Origin: Primulina eburnea | Lineage: Eukaryota; Streptophyta; Magnoliopsida; Lamiales; Gesneriaceae | Reading direction: 5' to 3' | Length of the DNA stretch: 64,000 nt | NCBI RefSeq assembly: GCF_022965805.1 | Contig: NW_027331416.1 | Location: 168,713-232,712, forward strand | The notes under the pieces: model-generated | What the model saw: the letters and a program-made list of their open reading frames with translations, nothing else | What the model was told of the DNA's origin: nothing | Database searches by the model: none | Translations under genes and position numbers: made by a program | In this document: one piece after another, positions 11,409 to 24,568 of the stretch | Layout of the letters: each line of letters starts with the position of its first letter | Position numbering within the stretch: position 1 is the first letter of the stretch

Positions 11409-12365
11409 TTAGAATAGCACGCAAAAGTGTTCCAAAGTTCTATTGACAACTTCAGTTTGTCCATCCGTTTGAGGATGACAAGTAGTAGAAAACAATAATT
11501 TTGTGTCAGGTTTAGCCCATAAATTCTTCCAAAAGTAACTCAAGAATTTAACATCGTGACCAGAAACAATGGTCCTAGACATGCCATGCAACCTAACGAC
11601 TTTTCTAAAGAACAAATCCGCAATGTTTGAAGCATCATCGGTTTTATGACAAGCTAGAAAATGTGCCATCTTAGATAATCTATCCACAACAACAAAAATA
11701 GAATCCCTCCCCTTCTTAGTCATAGGCAACCCCAAAATAAAGTCCATAGAAATGTCAATCCATGTTCTTTTTAAGAATAGCACGCAAAAGTGTTCCAAAG
11801 TTCTATTGACAACTTCAGTTTGTCCATCCGTTTGAGGATGACAAGTAGTAGAAAACAATAATTTTGTGTCAGGTTTAGCCCATAAATTCTTCCAAAAGTA
11901 ACTCAAGAATTTAACATCGTGACCAGAAACAATGGTCCAAGACATGCCATGCAACCTAACGACTTTTCTAAAGAACAAATCCGCAATGTTTGAAGCATCA
12001 TCGGTTTTATGACAAGCTAGAAAATGTGCCATCTTAGATAATCTATCCACAACAACAAAAATAGAATCCCTCCCCTTCTTAGTCATAGGCAACCCCAAAA
12101 TAAAGTCCATAGAAATGTCAATCCAAGTTCTTTTTAAGAATAGCACGCAAAAGTGTTCCCAAAGTTTTATTGACAACTTCAGTTTGTCCATCTGTTTGAG
12201 GATGACAAGTAGTAGAAAACAACAATTTTGTGCCAAGTTTAGCCCATAAAGTCTTCCAAAAGTAACTAAAGAATTTAACATCGCGACCAGAAACAATAGT
12301 CCTAGGCATGCCATGCAACCTAACGACTTCTCTAAAGAACAAATCCGCAATGTTTGAAGCATCAT
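11409..12365 (-). pseudogene. Concatenated integrase-core ORF (318 codons) in the satellite
   Basis: Open frame across about 2.6 monomers. It stays open because the monomers inside it are the 363-bp form (one C missing from GTTCCC), so each repeat keeps frame: [25 protein letters not shown] joins one core to the next. It has no HHCC zinc domain or C-terminal domain, and the central catalytic Asp reads Gly (SGHD). I regard it as a by-product of repeat length, not a gene. Whether it is transcribed is unknown. Confidence 0.6.
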
Positions 12366-13573
12366 TTGTTTTATGACAAGCTATAAAATGTGCCATCTTA
12401 GATAATCTATCCACAACAACAAAAAAAGAATCCCTACCCTTCTTAGTCCTAGGCAACCCCAAAATAAAGTCCATAGAAATGTCAATCCAAGTTCTTTTTA
12501 AGAATAGCACGCAAAAGTGTTCCCAAAGTATTATTGACAACTTCAGTTTGTCCATCCGTTTGAGGATAGCAAGTAGTAGAAAACAACAATTTTGTACCAA
12601 GTTTAGCCCATAAAGTATTCCAAAAGTAACTCAAGAATTTAACAGTCGCGACCAGAAACAATAGTCTTAGGCATGCCATGCAACCTAACGACTTCTCTAA
12701 AGAACAAATCCGCAATGTTTGAAGCATCATTGGTTTTATGACAAGCTATAAAATGTGCCATCTTAGAGAATCTATCCACAACAACAAAAAAAGAATCCCT
12801 ACCCTTCTTAGTCCTAGGCAACCCCAAAATAAAGTCCATAGAAATGTCAATCCAAGTTCTTTTTAAGAATAGCACGCAAAAGTGTTCCAAAGTTCTATTG
12901 ACAACTTCAGTTTGTCCATCCGTTTGAGGATGACAAGTAGTAGAAAACAATAATTTTGTGTCAAGTTTAGCCCATAAATTCTTCCAAAAGTAACTCAAGA
13001 ATTTAACATCGTGACCAGAAACAATAGTCCTAGACATGCCATGCAACCTAACGACTTCTCTAAAGAACAAATCCGCAATGTTTGAAGCATCATCGGTTTT
13101 ATGACAAGCTAGAAAATGTGCCATCTTAGATAATCTATCCACAACAACAAAAATAGAATCCCTCCCCTTCTTAGTCATAGGCAACCCCAAAATAAAGTCC
13201 ATAGAAATGTCAATCCAAGTTCTTTTTAAGAATAGCACGCAAAAGTGTTCCCAAAGTTCTATTGACAACTTCAGTTTGTCCATCCGTTTGAGGATGACAA
13301 GTAGTAGAAAACAACAATTTTGTGCCAAGTTTAGCCCATAAAGTCCTCCAAAAGTAACTCAAGAATTTAACATCGCGACCAGAAACAATAGTCCTAGGCA
13401 TGCCATGCAACCTAACGACTTTTCTAAAGAAAAAATCCGCAATGTTTGAAGCATCATCGGTTTTATGACAATCTATAAAATGTGCCATCTTAGAGAATCT
13501 ATCCACAACAACAAAAATAGAATCCCTCCCATTCTTAGTCCTAGGCAACCCCAAAATAAAGTCAATAGAAATG

Positions 13574-14860
13574 TCAATCCAAGTTCTTTTTAAGAATAGA
13601 ACGCAAAAGTGTTTCCAAAGTTCTATTGACAACTTCAGTTTGTCCATCCGTTTGAGGATGACAAGTAGTAGAAAACAATAATTTTGTGTCAGGTTTAGCC
13701 CATAAATTCTTCCAAAAGTAACTCAAGAATTTAACATCGTGACCAGAAACAATAGTCCTAGACATGCCATGCAACCTAACGACTTCTCTAAATAACAAAT
13801 CCGCAATGTTTGAAGCATCATCGGTTTTATGACAATCAATAAAATGTGCCATCTTAGAGAATCTATCCACAACAAAAAAAATAGAATCCCTCCCCTTCTT
13901 AGTCCTAGGCAACCCCAAAATAAAGTCCATAGAAATGTCAATCCAAGTTCTTTTTAAGAATAGAACGCAAAAGTGTTCCAAAGTTCTATTGACAACTTCA
14001 GTTTGTCCATCCGTTTGAGGATGACAAGTAGTAGAAAACAATAATTTTGTGTCAGGTTTAGCCCATAAATTCTTCCAAAAGTAACTCAAGAATTTAACAT
14101 CGTGACCAGAAACAATAGTCCTAGACATGCCATGCAACCTAACGACTTCTCTAAATAACAAATCCGCAATGTTTGAAGTATCATCGGTTTTATGACAAGC
14201 TAGAAAATGTGCCATCTTAGATAATCTATCCACAACAACAAAAATAGAATCCCTCCCCTTCTTAGTCATAGGTAACCCCAAAATAAAGTCCATAGAAATG
14301 TCAATCCAAGTTCTTTTTAAGAATAGCACGCAAAAGTGTTCCAAAGTTCTATTGACAACTTCAGTTTGTCCATCCGTTTGAGGATGACAAGTAGTAGAAA
14401 ACAATAATTTTGTGTCAGGTTTAGCCCATAAATTCTTCCAAAAGTAACTCAAGAATTTAACATCGTGACCAGAAACAATAGTCCTAGACATGCCATGCAA
14501 CCTAACGACTTTTCTAAAGAACAAATCCGCAATGTTTGAAGCATCATCGGTTTTATGACAAGCTATAAAATGTGCCATCTTAGATAATCTATCCACAACA
14601 ACAAAAATAGAATCCCTACCCTTCTTAGTCATAGGCAACCCCAAAATAAAGTCCATAGAAATGTCAATCCAAGTTCTTTTTAAGAATAGCACGCAAAAGT
14701 GTTCCCAAAGTTTTATTGACAACTTCAGTTTGTCCATCCGTTTGAGGATGACAAGTAGTAGAAAACAACAATTTTGTGCCAAGTTTAGCCCATAAAGTCT
14801 TCCAAAAGTAACTAAAGAATTTAACATCGCGACCAGAAACAATAGTCCTAGGCATGCCAT
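13574..14860 (-). pseudogene. Longest concatenated integrase-core ORF (428 codons)
   Basis: About 3.5 monomers in one frame, each contributing MDFILGLP, DRx[22 protein letters not shown] and [16 protein letters not shown]. It ends in [13 protein letters not shown] just before a stop, where a 364-bp monomer shifts frame. It lacks gag, protease, RT and RNase H, has no zinc-binding domain, and all repeats carry Gly in place of the second catalytic Asp. No start context or promoter can be argued. Treated as a satellite-derived ORF. Confidence 0.6.
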
Positions 14861-15049
14861 GCAACCTAACGACTTCTCTAAAGAACAAATCCTGCAATGT
14901 TTGAAGCATCATTGGTTTTATGACAAGCTATAAAATGTGCCATCTTAGAGAATCTATCCACAACAACAAAAAAGAATCCCTACCCTTCTTAGTCCTAGGC
15001 AACCCCAAAATAAAGTCCATAGAAATGTCAATCCAAGTTCTTTTTAAGA

Positions 15050-17090
15050 ATAGCACGCAAAAGTGTTCCCAAAGTTCTATTGACAACTTCAGTTTGTCCA
15101 TCCGTTTGAGGATGACAAGTAGTAGAAAACAACAATTTTGTGTCAAGTTTAGCCCATAAAGTCCTCCAAAAGTAACTCAAGAATTTAACATCGCGACCAG
15201 AAACAATAGTCCTAGGCATGCCATGCAACCTAACGACTTCTCTAAAGAAAAAATCCGCAATGTTTGAAGCATCATCGGTTTTATGACAATCTATAAAATG
15301 TGACATCTTAGAGAATCTATCCACAACAACAAAAATAGAATCCCTCCCCTCCTTAGTCCTAGGCAACCCCAAAATAAAGTCAATAGAAATGTCAATCCAA
15401 GTTCTTTTTAAAAATAGCACGCAAAAGTGTTTCCGAAGTTCTATTGACAACTTCAGTTTGTCCATCCGTTTGAGGATGACAAGTAGTAGAAAACAATAAT
15501 TTTGTGTCAGGTTTAGACCATAAATTCTTCCAAAAGTAACTCAAGAATTTAACATCTTGAGCAGAAACAATAGTCCTAGACATGCCATGCAACCTAACGA
15601 CTTCTCTAAATAACAAATCCGCAATGTTTGAAGCATGATCGGTTTTATGACAAGCTAGAAAATGTGCCATCTTAGATAATCTATCCACAACAACAAAAAT
15701 AGAATCCCTCCCCTTCTTAGTCATAGGCAACCCCAAAATAAAGTCCATAAAATGTCAATCCAAGTTCTTTTTAAGAATAGCACGCAAAAGTGTTCCAAAG
15801 TTCTATTGACAACTTCAGTTTGTCCATCCGTTTGAGGATGACAAGTAGTAGAAAACAATAATTTTGTGTCAAGTTTAGCCCATAAATTCTTCCAAAAGTA
15901 ACTCAAGAATTTAACATCGTGACCAGAAACAATAGTCCTAGACATGCCATGCAACCTAACGACTTCTCTAAAGAACAAATCCGCAATGTTTGAAGCATCA
16001 TTGGTTTTATGACAAGCTAGAAAATGTGCCATCTTAGATAATCTATCCACGACAACAAAAATAGAATCCCTCCCCTTCTTAGTCATAAGCAACCCCAAAA
16101 TAAAGTCCATAGAAATGTCAATCCAAGTTCTTTTTAAGAATAGAACGCAAAAGTGTTTCCAAACTTCAGTTTGTCCATCCGTTTGAGGATGACATGCCAT
16201 GCAACCTAACGACTTCTCTAAATAACAAATCCGCAATGTTTGAAGTATCATCGGTTTTATGACAAGCTAGAAAATGTGCCATCTTAGATAATCTATCCAC
16301 AATAACAAAAATAGAATCCCTCCCCTTCTTAGTCATAGGCAACCCCAAAATAAAGTCCATAGAAATGTCAATCCAAGTTCATTTTTAGAATAGCACGCAA
16401 AAGTGTTCCAAAGTTCTATTGACAACTTCAGTTTGTCCATCCGTTTGAGGATGACAAGTAGTAGAAAACAATAATTTTGTGTCAGGTTTAGCCCATAAAT
16501 TCTTCCAAAAGTAACTCAAGAATTTAACATCGTGACCAGAAACAATGGTCCTAGACATGCCATGCAACCTAACGACTTTTCTAAAGAACAAATCCGCAAT
16601 GTTTGAAGCATCATCGGTTTTATGACAAGCTAGAAAATGTGCCATCTTAGTTAATCTATCCACAACAACAAAAATAGAATCCCTCCCCTTCTTAGTCATA
16701 GGCAACCCCAAAATAAAGTCCATAGAAATGTCAATCCAAGTTCTTTTTAAGAATATCACGCAAAAGTGTTCCCAAAGTTTTATTGACAACTTCAGTTTGT
16801 CCATCTGTTTGAGGATGACAAGTAGTAGAAAACAACAATTTTGTGCCAAGTTTAGCCCCTAAAGTCTTCCAAAAGTAACTAAAGAATTTAACATCGCGAC
16901 CAGAAACAATAGTCCTAGGCATGCCATGCAACCTAACGACTTCTCTAAAGAACAAATCCGCAATGTTTGAAGCATCATTTGTTTTATGACAAGCTATAAA
17001 ATGTGCCATCTTAGATAATCTATCCACAACAACAAAAAAAGAATCCCTACCCTTCTTAGTCCTAGGCAACCCCAAAATAAAGTCCATAGA
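15050..17090 (-). repeat. Higher-order duplicate of the 8.0-12.5 kb array block
   Basis: This block repeats 8000-8545 plus 10622 to about 12480 at a spacing of about 4976 bp once the solo LTR is discounted. Shared private variants: the truncated monomer at 11190/16167, GTTCATTTTTAG at 11401/16377, AATAACAAATCC at 11247/16222, and ATCATTTG at 12361/16973. The left copy has one extra monomer near 11.6-12.1 kb. The solo copia LTR is absent here, so the duplication predates that insertion or the insertion hit one copy only. Confidence 0.8.
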
Positions 17091-18140
17091 TGTGGGGACC
17101 CGGGCTCTAAATCTTTTTCTTGGGATTAAATGGATTGTTATTCTAAAATGTGGGTCAATTTTTCGCTTTTATATTTAAATCAAAATGTAACTAGACAAGC
17201 ACAAGTTCTTAATTTAATTTACAACATACAAACATAAAATCTATGTCCTGTTCCGTATGTCCTCAACTAACCAGTAATAAAATACAGTACATAACAAAAG
17301 ACAACTACTGGTCCGTCTGCTAGGCCCGAGATCTCCACGCTAACACGATCATCTCTGTCTCGACCCAAATCCTGCCCCACCTGTTGTTATGCACACATAC
17401 AGACATAACAACAGCCGGAAAACCGGTGAGAACAAATCCCAGTATAAACATGTGAACATGCATATAAATACTATAAAACATGAAACATGCTGATATGAAT
17501 GTCATTCATATAAAATCATGAAATGCGAGCCTAATCATGTCTAGATGCGACTCGACTAAAACTCTAGGGATCCCGGTGTGAATAAGACGATCTATCACCT
17601 ACCCTCCCAATCGGGGTGACGGTACGTCTTATTCCTAGACTTCGGCCTGATCTGTATCCACGTCTACAATAGGGGGGTGATCTTCCCCTAAGCTGGGATA
17701 GAACCGAACGTCTAGAAGTCTGCCTGATCTCCAGACTGTCCTATCTTAATGCATGAATACAAAATCTGTAAACAAGCATAATCATCTAATGCAATGTAAC
17801 ATGATCTGTAAACAAAGCATAATAGGAATTGAATACAAGTTCTAATAAACATCTAATGCAATGTAACATGATCTGTAAACAAAGCATAACGAGATTTGCA
17901 TATAAACAAATCTATAATAATACCTATATCAAGATATAAACAATAAAACTCGTATGTGATTTTAGTTGGGAAACTCAAATGTGATCTCATTTGAGTCGTG
18001 ATTCCCCAAAACAAAGCATGTAGTATACCTTCCGTCGTAGAATTGCTGTTACAGTCGTGAAGATGAATCTGCAATAGGAATGATTCTTAACACTTCTAAG
18101 AAATGTTTCTAATGCTTTCAAATCTAACGAAACCTCGCCT

Positions 18141-18149
18141 CTATTTATA
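18141..18149 (-). promoter_or_regulatory. TATA box in element 2 3' LTR
   Basis: The minus strand reads TATAAATAG followed by AGGCGAGG, a strong plant-type TATA box. The dyad repeat array begins 7 bases upstream. The equivalent in the 5' LTR is at 24569-24577. Confidence 0.65.
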
Positions 18150-18155
18150 GGCAAT

Positions 18156-18414
18156 GATCGGAAGATCCGATCCACTTCGGACGCTCCGATCTGACACCCT
18201 TCGGACGCTCCGAACTTACTTCGTACGTTCCGAATCCTGCATGTCTTCCACGTCTCTAGCCAACTGTCTCGGATGATCCGAACTACGATCGGTCGATCCG
18301 AACTATTGCATGCCATCCATGTGTCCAGCCACCTGGCTCGGACGCTCCGAACTCCGAACGGACGGTGCGAACTCTGATCGTACGTTCCGATCTCGGTTCG
18401 GTCCTTCCGGTCTC
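18156..18414 (-). repeat. TCGGA-N3-TCCGA dyad array in 3' LTR of element 2
   Basis: About ten copies of a 13-15 bp palindrome-like motif, core TCGGACGCTCCGA, best copies near 18157, 18176, 18200, 18279, 18292 and 18338. The arms are 5-6 bp inverted repeats around 3 bases; other copies are degenerate (for example CGTACGTTCCGA). It lies directly upstream of the TATA box in the LTR's sense, so within U3. Confidence 0.82.
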
Positions 18415-18634
18415 ACCGAAATATAAATACTCCAATATTCTCGATGCCGGTCAATCTAATTCTCAATAGATATCAACACTATCATATTCTCAATCATAAT
18501 CCAATACAGTACTTCTGTCCTAACAAGTCATAATCATACTGAAAATCATATATGATATCATTTCTTATTTCTTATGGTTATGTACAATCTTCACAACATA
18601 TTCGTATATGTCAATCATTGTTCTGGGCATTACA

Positions 18635-18647
18635 TTTCTCCCCCTCT
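18635..18647 (-). other. Polypurine tract of element 2
   Basis: The minus strand reads AGAGGGGGAGAAA immediately before the 3' LTR start TGTAATGCCC. It is in the exact place and of the composition needed to prime plus-strand DNA synthesis. The 18648-18732 stretch is short non-coding sequence between the gag-pol stop and the tract. Confidence 0.9.
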
Positions 18648-18732
18648 AAGACAGAAGTTCGTCCTCGAACTGAAGTAACCATACAAAGTATCTAAAACAG
18701 TTTGATAATCTAAAACTGAATACATACTCATA

Positions 18733-21700
18733 TCATATAAATAACTCGGGGTGTTTCTGCCTCATGTTTTCTTCCGTTTCCCACGTCGCTTCCTCAATGC
18801 CATGTCGACTCCACTGAACTTTCACAAGTGGAATGGTCTTCGTTCTGAGCTGTTTGTCCTTTCGATCAAGAATCTGTATCGGTCGTTCTATATAGCTCAA
18901 GGTGTGATCAAGTTCAGCTTCGTTCGGTTGAATAACATGAGAAACATCTGGCATATATCTGCGTAACATTGATACATGAAATACGTCATGTATTCCGGAT
19001 AAGGAAGGAGGAAGAGCAAGTCGATAAGCTCGATCGCCAATCTTTTCAAGAATCTCGTAAGGACCAATGTATCGAGGAGAGAGTTTTCCGCGTTTGCCAA
19101 ATCGAACAACGCCTCTGAATGGAGAAATCTTTAAAAACACTCTATCTCCCGCCTCAAATACTAACGGTCTACGTCTGATATTGGCGTACTTTGCTTGTCG
19201 ATCTTGTGCTGTCTTCATTCGTTTCTGAATGATCTTTACCTTCTCAGTCATGTCACGAATCATATCTGGCCCAAGTTCTGGTACTTCTGAAACATCATCC
19301 CAATATAGCGGAGATCTGCACTTCTTGCCATACAACGCTTCAAACGGTGCCATCTCAATGCTCGTCTGATAGCTGTTATTATAAGAGAATTCGCAAAGAG
19401 GTAGAGAATCTTGCCAACCAATGCCAAAATCTAGCACTACGGCTCTTAACATATCCTCTAATGTCTGTATAGTCCGCTCTGACTGTCCGTCTGTCTGAGG
19501 ATGATAAGCAGTACTCAGGTGTAATGTCGTACCTAAGGCCTGCTGTAAACTGTGCCAGAAGTGAGAAGTGAATCGTGGATCACGATCTGATACGATAGAC
19601 TTCGGCACTCCATGCAATCTGACTACCTCGCGAATATAAATCTCCGCCATCTGATCCTGTCTAAACGTCATTCTATATGGAATGAAACATGCGGATTTGG
19701 TCAGTCTGTCAATAATGACCCAAATCGCATCACAGCCTTTGGATGATCGTGGTAACTTCGTCACAAAATCCATGGAAATGTGGTCCCATTTCCATTCTGG
19801 AATGGATAAACTCTGAAGTAAACCCCCCGGCTTCTTCCTCTCGGCCTTCACCTGTTGGCAGTTCAAGCATTTAGACACAAATTCGGCAATATCTGACTTC
19901 ATTTGCTTCCACCAGAACTGTGTCTTCAAGTCATTGTACATCTTTCTGCCACCAGGATGAATGCTGAACCGACTACAATGTGCCTCTGTCAGAATCTGCT
20001 GCCTCAAATCTGCAACATCTGGCACAACTAGACGGTTATTCACGTACAACACATGATCTCGTACCTGATATTCTGATACATGCCCTGATCTGACCATTTG
20101 GATTGATCTTTGCACATTCTGATCAGTTCTTTGTGCTTCCTTAATCCTCATAATCAAATTGGGCTCAACTTGGATCGTAAAGAGTCGTAGTGGCTTACTA
20201 TCTGTATCAAATTCTAATCCAGATGTACAGCAATTTTCAACTAACTTGTTAACACCTATCGTCGATAAGGACAATGAACATACCTTACGACTCAAGGCAT
20301 CTGCTGCTGCATTTGACTTTCCTGGATAATATTTGATTTCACAGTCAAAGTCTTTCAGAAGATCTAGCCATCTACGTTGCCTCATATTCAATTCTGATTG
20401 AGAAAATAGGTACTTTAAGCTCTTGTGATCGGAAAAGATCTCAAATTTCTCGCCATAGAGATAATGACGCCAAATCTTTAATGCAAACACGATAGCCGCC
20501 AATTCAAGATCATGAATGGGGTATCGAACTTCATGTGGCTTCAATTGTCTCGAGGCGTATGCGATCACATGACCTCGCTGCATAAGAACACATCCCAAAC
20601 CTCTATGAGAAGCATCACAATATACAACAAAATCACCTGTACCTGAAGGTATCGTCAATACTGGAGCACTGGTCAGCCTTTTCTTCAATTCAACAAAGCT
20701 AGACTCACACTCCTCTGACCAAACAAATGGTGCATTCTTTTGTGTTAATTGAGTTATTGGTTTTGCAATACTGGAGAAATCTTTGATAAATCTTCTGTAG
20801 TATCCGGCTAAGCCCATGAAACTGCGTATTTCTGGTACAGAAGTCGGTCTCGACCAACTAATCACAGCTTCCACTTTACTCGGATCAACAGAAATACCAT
20901 CTCCAGAAATGATATGTCCTAAGAAGACAACTCTATTCAACCAAAACTCACACTTTGACAATTTAGCATACAGTCGCTCGTTTCTCAACGTCTGCAACAC
21001 AATTCTGAGATGCTCTGCATGCTCATTTCTGTTCTTCGAATACACCAAAATGTCATCAATGAAGACAATCACAAATTCATCTAGATATCTCTGAAACACT
21101 TGGTTCATCAAGCCCATAAATACCGCAGGAGCATTTGTTAAACCAAAAGGCATGACAATAAATTCGTAATGTCCATACCTGGTTCGAAACGCTGTCTTTG
21201 GTATGTCTATATCTCGAACTCTGAGCTGATGATAACCAGAACGTAAATCAATCTTAGAATAGACCGAGGATCCCTGCAACTGATCAAATAGGTCATCGAT
21301 CCTAGGCAAAGGATATTTATTCTTGATCGTTGCCTTGTTCAACTGCCGGTAATCGATACACAACCGCATCGACCCATCTTTCTTTCGCACGAACAGCACC
21401 GGAGCGCCCCAAGGAGATACACTAGGTCTGATATATCCCTTGGCTAGAAGATCTTCTAATTGTGCTTTCAATTCTTTGAGTTCGATGGGTGCCATCCTAT
21501 ATGGAGCTCTCGAAATAGGTACGGTACCTGGCGCAAGTTCAATGCTAAAATCTATCTCACGAACCGGAGGTAATCCTGGGATCTCATCTGGAAAAATATC
21601 TGGAAATTCCCGTACTACTGGCAGATCTGCCAATGCCGGGCTCGACTTCTGCATATCTACAGCATAAACAAAGAAACCATCCGCTCCTTTCTGTAACAGT

Positions 21701-23268
21701 CTGTTCATAGTAAGAGCCGAAATCAAGGGAATCCGAGATCTGGAACCCTTCCCGTAGAATTTCCACTCGTCTGTCATCTCGGGTCTGAATCTGACAATCT
21801 TGTGGAAACAATCCACGGTGGCTCTGTACTTCGTTAGCATGTCAATACCGACTATACAATCAAAATCAGCTAGACCCAACACTATACAATCTAGGTCAAT
21901 CTCATGCCCCTCAAACTGTAGAATGCAATGTCTAACCGTAGTTACAGATATTAATCCACTTCCCAACGGAGAATTAATAGACACAACGTCTAACAAAGAC
22001 TCAACAGGCAATGAATGCAACAATGCAAATCGTTCTGAGATGAATGTATGCGATGCACCTGTATCTATCAAGATATAAGCAGGATAACCATAAAGGAGAC
22101 AGTTACCTGCTATAACATCATCTGGTGCATCTTGTGCTTGCTCCTCTGTCAACGCAAACACTTGGGCCTGTTGCCTCGGAGGTTGAGTCACAGTCTGACT
22201 ACCTCGGCCTCTGGGTGGAGTCGGTGCTGGTGGAGGCTGAAAAGAGTGAACCGACGATGCCTGCCGCTCAAACTGAGGTACTGAACCGGATGCTCTTCCA
22301 CTCTGGCCTTGCTGTACATCTCTCTGTGGACAGACTTTGGCAAAATGCCCTGGTTGCCTACAAACGTTGCATCGGCCTGTAACTCCCTGGCACTGTTCAG
22401 TCGCATGCTTTCCTCCACAGGAACTGCAATAACCACCGATAAACCTTGAACTTTGATCAAAACCACTCTGTTTTGATCCGCTGGAGCTGGACGAGCTGCT
22501 CCCTGGTCTTTTAAACTGCTTCCCCTTGGCTTTCAACTGATCCTTCTTGCCGCTGCTACTACCGCCGCTTTCAAATCGAGGAGGAGGAATCTGGGATGGA
22601 GGTAGTGGCGGTCTCGGACTTGGTACAACATAAGGAACACTCCGCTGCCGCAACAATCCTGCTTCTGCACCCTTGGCTCGATTCAGTGCATCCGAGAAAT
22701 TATCGGGTCTCCCAGTATTTACTAAGGTAAAGATGTCAGGATTTAGGCCATTGATAAATTGGTCTGCCATGGCCTCGTCATTTCCTGAAACATGAGGTGC
22801 AAAACGAAGCAAAGAAGAGAATTTAGCAACGTACTCCTCAATGTTCAATGGCCCTTGCCTCAGGTTTGCGAATTCAGCGCCTTTATCTTTACGGTAGGAT
22901 ACAGGGAAGAATCGCTGATAAAACTCGGTCTTGAATATCTTCCAAGAAATTTCGGTACCCCGCTGCTCTAAAGCTCTCCTAATGTTCAACCACCAATTCT
23001 TTGCTATATCTTGCAATTGATGGCCAATTAGCTTGATCCTCTTCTCATCACTGTACTCCAACGAGTCGAATAGCATCTCAATATCTTCAAGCCAACTTTC
23101 GCACTCGATGGCATTCTCGGTACCTTTTAAAGTGGGAGGTCGAAAGGATTGGAATCGCTTCAGCAACGTCTCCATAGGGGTCGCCGTAACATCCATAGAA
23201 TCTCCGGATGTACTCCCCTGCTCTGGCGCTGCTGGTCGTAGAGGTACGGCTGCTCTTCTAGGAGGCAT
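18733..23268 (-). CDS. gag-pol polyprotein of element 2, intact, 1511 aa
   Basis: One uninterrupted frame. Gag core about 35-210 ([19 protein letters not shown]), a Pro/Ser-rich linker, and a CCHC knuckle at 300-313 ([14 protein letters not shown]). Protease DTGASHTF is at 402-409. RT has LCIDYRQL around D639 and FIDD at 736-739. RNase H has CDAS at about 885. Integrase has its zinc site (H1097, H1104, C1134, C1137), catalytic D1167, D1228 and E1264 (35 residues between the last two), then a GPY/F-type region (RYIGPYEIL). The C-terminal 32 residues (from [11 protein letters not shown] to HPELFI) look like the chromodomain-like tail of Tekay/Del elements. All catalytic residues are present. 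The product would form virus-like particles, copy the RNA and integrate it. The start is the ATG 235 bases inside the PBS; the MPPRR start matches element 1 (MPPKR). Confidence 0.97.
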   Translation of the reverse strand: MPPRRAAVPLRPAAPEQGSTSGDSMDVTATPMETLLKRFQSFRPPTLKGTENAIECESWLEDIEMLFDSLEYSDEKRIKLIGHQLQDIAKNWWLNIRRALEQRGTEISWKIFKTEFYQRFFPVSYRKDKGAEFANLRQGPLNIEEYVAKFSSLLRFAPHVSGNDEAMADQFINGLNPDIFTLVNTGRPDNFSDALNRAKGAEAGLLRQRSVPYVVPSPRPPLPPSQIPPPRFESGGSSSGKKDQLKAKGKQFKRPGSSSSSSSGSKQSGFDQSSRFIGGYCSSCGGKHATEQCQGVTGRCNVCRQPGHFAKVCPQRDVQQGQSGRASGSVPQFERQASSVHSFQPPPAPTPPRGRGSQTVTQPPRQQAQVFALTEEQAQDAPDDVIAGNCLLYGYPAYILIDTGASHTFISERFALLHSLPVESLLDVVSINSPLGSGLISVTTVRHCILQFEGHEIDLDCIVLGLADFDCIVGIDMLTKYRATVDCFHKIVRFRPEMTDEWKFYGKGSRSRIPLISALTMNRLLQKGADGFFVYAVDMQKSSPALADLPVVREFPDIFPDEIPGLPPVREIDFSIELAPGTVPISRAPYRMAPIELKELKAQLEDLLAKGYIRPSVSPWGAPVLFVRKKDGSMRLCIDYRQLNKATIKNKYPLPRIDDLFDQLQGSSVYSKIDLRSGYHQLRVRDIDIPKTAFRTRYGHYEFIVMPFGLTNAPAVFMGLMNQVFQRYLDEFVIVFIDDILVYSKNRNEHAEHLRIVLQTLRNERLYAKLSKCEFWLNRVVFLGHIISGDGISVDPSKVEAVISWSRPTSVPEIRSFMGLAGYYRRFIKDFSSIAKPITQLTQKNAPFVWSEECESSFVELKKRLTSAPVLTIPSGTGDFVVYCDASHRGLGCVLMQRGHVIAYASRQLKPHEVRYPIHDLELAAIVFALKIWRHYLYGEKFEIFSDHKSLKYLFSQSELNMRQRRWLDLLKDFDCEIKYYPGKSNAAADALSRKVCSLSLSTIGVNKLVENCCTSGLEFDTDSKPLRLFTIQVEPNLIMRIKEAQRTDQNVQRSIQMVRSGHVSEYQVRDHVLYVNNRLVVPDVADLRQQILTEAHCSRFSIHPGGRKMYNDLKTQFWWKQMKSDIAEFVSKCLNCQQVKAERKKPGGLLQSLSIPEWKWDHISMDFVTKLPRSSKGCDAIWVIIDRLTKSACFIPYRMTFRQDQMAEIYIREVVRLHGVPKSIVSDRDPRFTSHFWHSLQQALGTTLHLSTAYHPQTDGQSERTIQTLEDMLRAVVLDFGIGWQDSLPLCEFSYNNSYQTSIEMAPFEALYGKKCRSPLYWDDVSEVPELGPDMIRDMTEKVKIIQKRMKTAQDRQAKYANIRRRPLVFEAGDRVFLKISPFRGVVRFGKRGKLSPRYIGPYEILEKIGDRAYRLALPPSLSGIHDVFHVSMLRRYMPDVSHVIQPNEAELDHTLSYIERPIQILDRKDKQLRTKTIPLVKVQWSRHGIEEATWETEENMRQKHPELFI

Positions 23269-23502
23269 ATCTAATAATCCAACTGATTAGTAAACAAGAT
23301 ATACAACTGTCTCAGCCATCATCTAGTCAGTTACCTCTGATCTAGACTCGGTTCTGATTCAGTCAATCACATGCTGAAATTAATCAAATACCAAACAACA
23401 TGTAATAAGAAAGCAATAATCATGCTAGCACATCATCAAGCAAGGAAGAAGACTCGATCTACCCCTCTCATTCGATACTATTTCAGTCTAACGGAACTAT
23501 CG

Positions 23503-23514
23503 GCTCTGATACCA
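23503..23514 (-). other. Primer-binding site of element 2 (tRNA-iMet type)
   Basis: The minus strand reads TGGTATCAGAGC, 5 bases from the 5' LTR edge at 23520. Leader sequence without a gene fills 23269-23502. Confidence 0.94.
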
Positions 23515-24568
23515 CCTGTTGTGGGGACCCGGGCTCTAAATCTTTTTCTTGGGATTAAATGGATTGTTATTCTAAAATGTGGGTCAATTTTTCGCTTTTA
23601 TATTTAAATCAAAATGTAACTAGACAAGCACAAGTTCTTATTTAATTTACAACATACAAACATAAAATCTATGTCCTGTTCCGTATGTCCTCAACTAACC
23701 AGTAATAAAATACAGTACATAACAAAAGACAACTACTGGTCCGTCTGCTAGGCCCGAGATCTCCACGCTAACACGATCATCTCTGTCTCGACCCAAATCC
23801 TGCCCCACCTGTTGTTATGCACACATACAGACATAACAACAGCCGGAAAACCGGTGAGAACAAATCCCAGTATAAACATGTGAACATGCATATAAATACT
23901 ATAAAACATGAAACATGCTGATATGAATGTCATTCATATAAAATCATGAAATGCGAGCCTAATCATGTCTAGATGCGACTCGACTAAAACTCTAGGGATC
24001 CCGGTGTGAATAAGACGATCTATCACCTACCCTCCCAATCGGGGTGACGGTACGTCTTATTCCTAGACTTCGGCCTGATCTGTATCCACGTCTACAATAG
24101 GGGGGTGATCTTCCCCTAAGCTGGGATAGAACCGAACGTCTAGAAGTCTGCCTGATCTCCAGACTGTCCTATCTTAATGCATGAATACAAAATCTGTAAA
24201 CAAGCATAATCATCTAATGCAATGTAACATGATCTGTAAACAAAGCATAATAGGAATTGAATACAAGTTCTAATAAACATCTAATGCAATGTAACATGAT
24301 CTGTAAACAAAGCATAACGAGATTTGCATATAAACAAATCTATAATAATACCTATATCAAGATATAAACAATAAAACTCGTATGTGATTTTAGTTGGGAA
24401 ACTCAAATGTGATCTCATTTGAGTCGTGATTCCCCAAAACAAAGCATGTAGTATACCTTCCGTCGTAGAATTGCTGTTACAGTCGTGAAGATGAATCTGC
24501 AATAGGAATGATTCTTAACACTTCTAAGAAATGTTTCTAATGCTTTCAAATCTAACGAAACCTCGCCT

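Larger units (their letters stand above)
10617..17090 (-). repeat. Integrase-core satellite array, segment 3 (about 18 monomers)
   Basis: Head-to-tail monomers of 363 or 364 bp. Each encodes on the minus strand an integrase core running from SMDFILGLP, through [15 protein letters not shown] and [16 protein letters not shown], to [15 protein letters not shown], then KKN or KRTW into the next unit. Two main subtypes alternate: one with [11 protein letters not shown] and LGTKLLFS, one with [11 protein letters not shown] and PDTKLLFS. Some monomers are truncated; the one joining AACTTCAG to GATGACATGCCATGC occurs at about 11190 and again at 16167. No functional gene is implied. Confidence 0.93.
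17091..18634 (-). repeat. 3' LTR of element 2 (1544 bp)
   Basis: It begins TGTGGGGACCCGGG and ends GGGCATTACA on the plus strand. Compared with the right LTR I see an extra A at about 17213, an extra C near 18447, a missing C near 18520, and T for C near 18624. Small ORFs inside recur in the other LTR and are not genes. Confidence 0.95.

Noticed and set aside
5569..17090. Regular repeats as a CRISPR array
   Set aside because: Monomers are 363/364 bp without unique spacers, encode integrase, and the host is a eukaryote by all other signs.
17580..17760. tRNA- or small-RNA-like gene in the GC-richer part of the element 2 LTR
   Set aside because: No cloverleaf or known small-RNA box could be drawn, and it is repeated only as part of the LTR.
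20816..22382. Several 75-92 codon plus-strand ORFs inside element 2
   Set aside because: They are antisense shadows of the gag-pol frame, with no recognisable motif.
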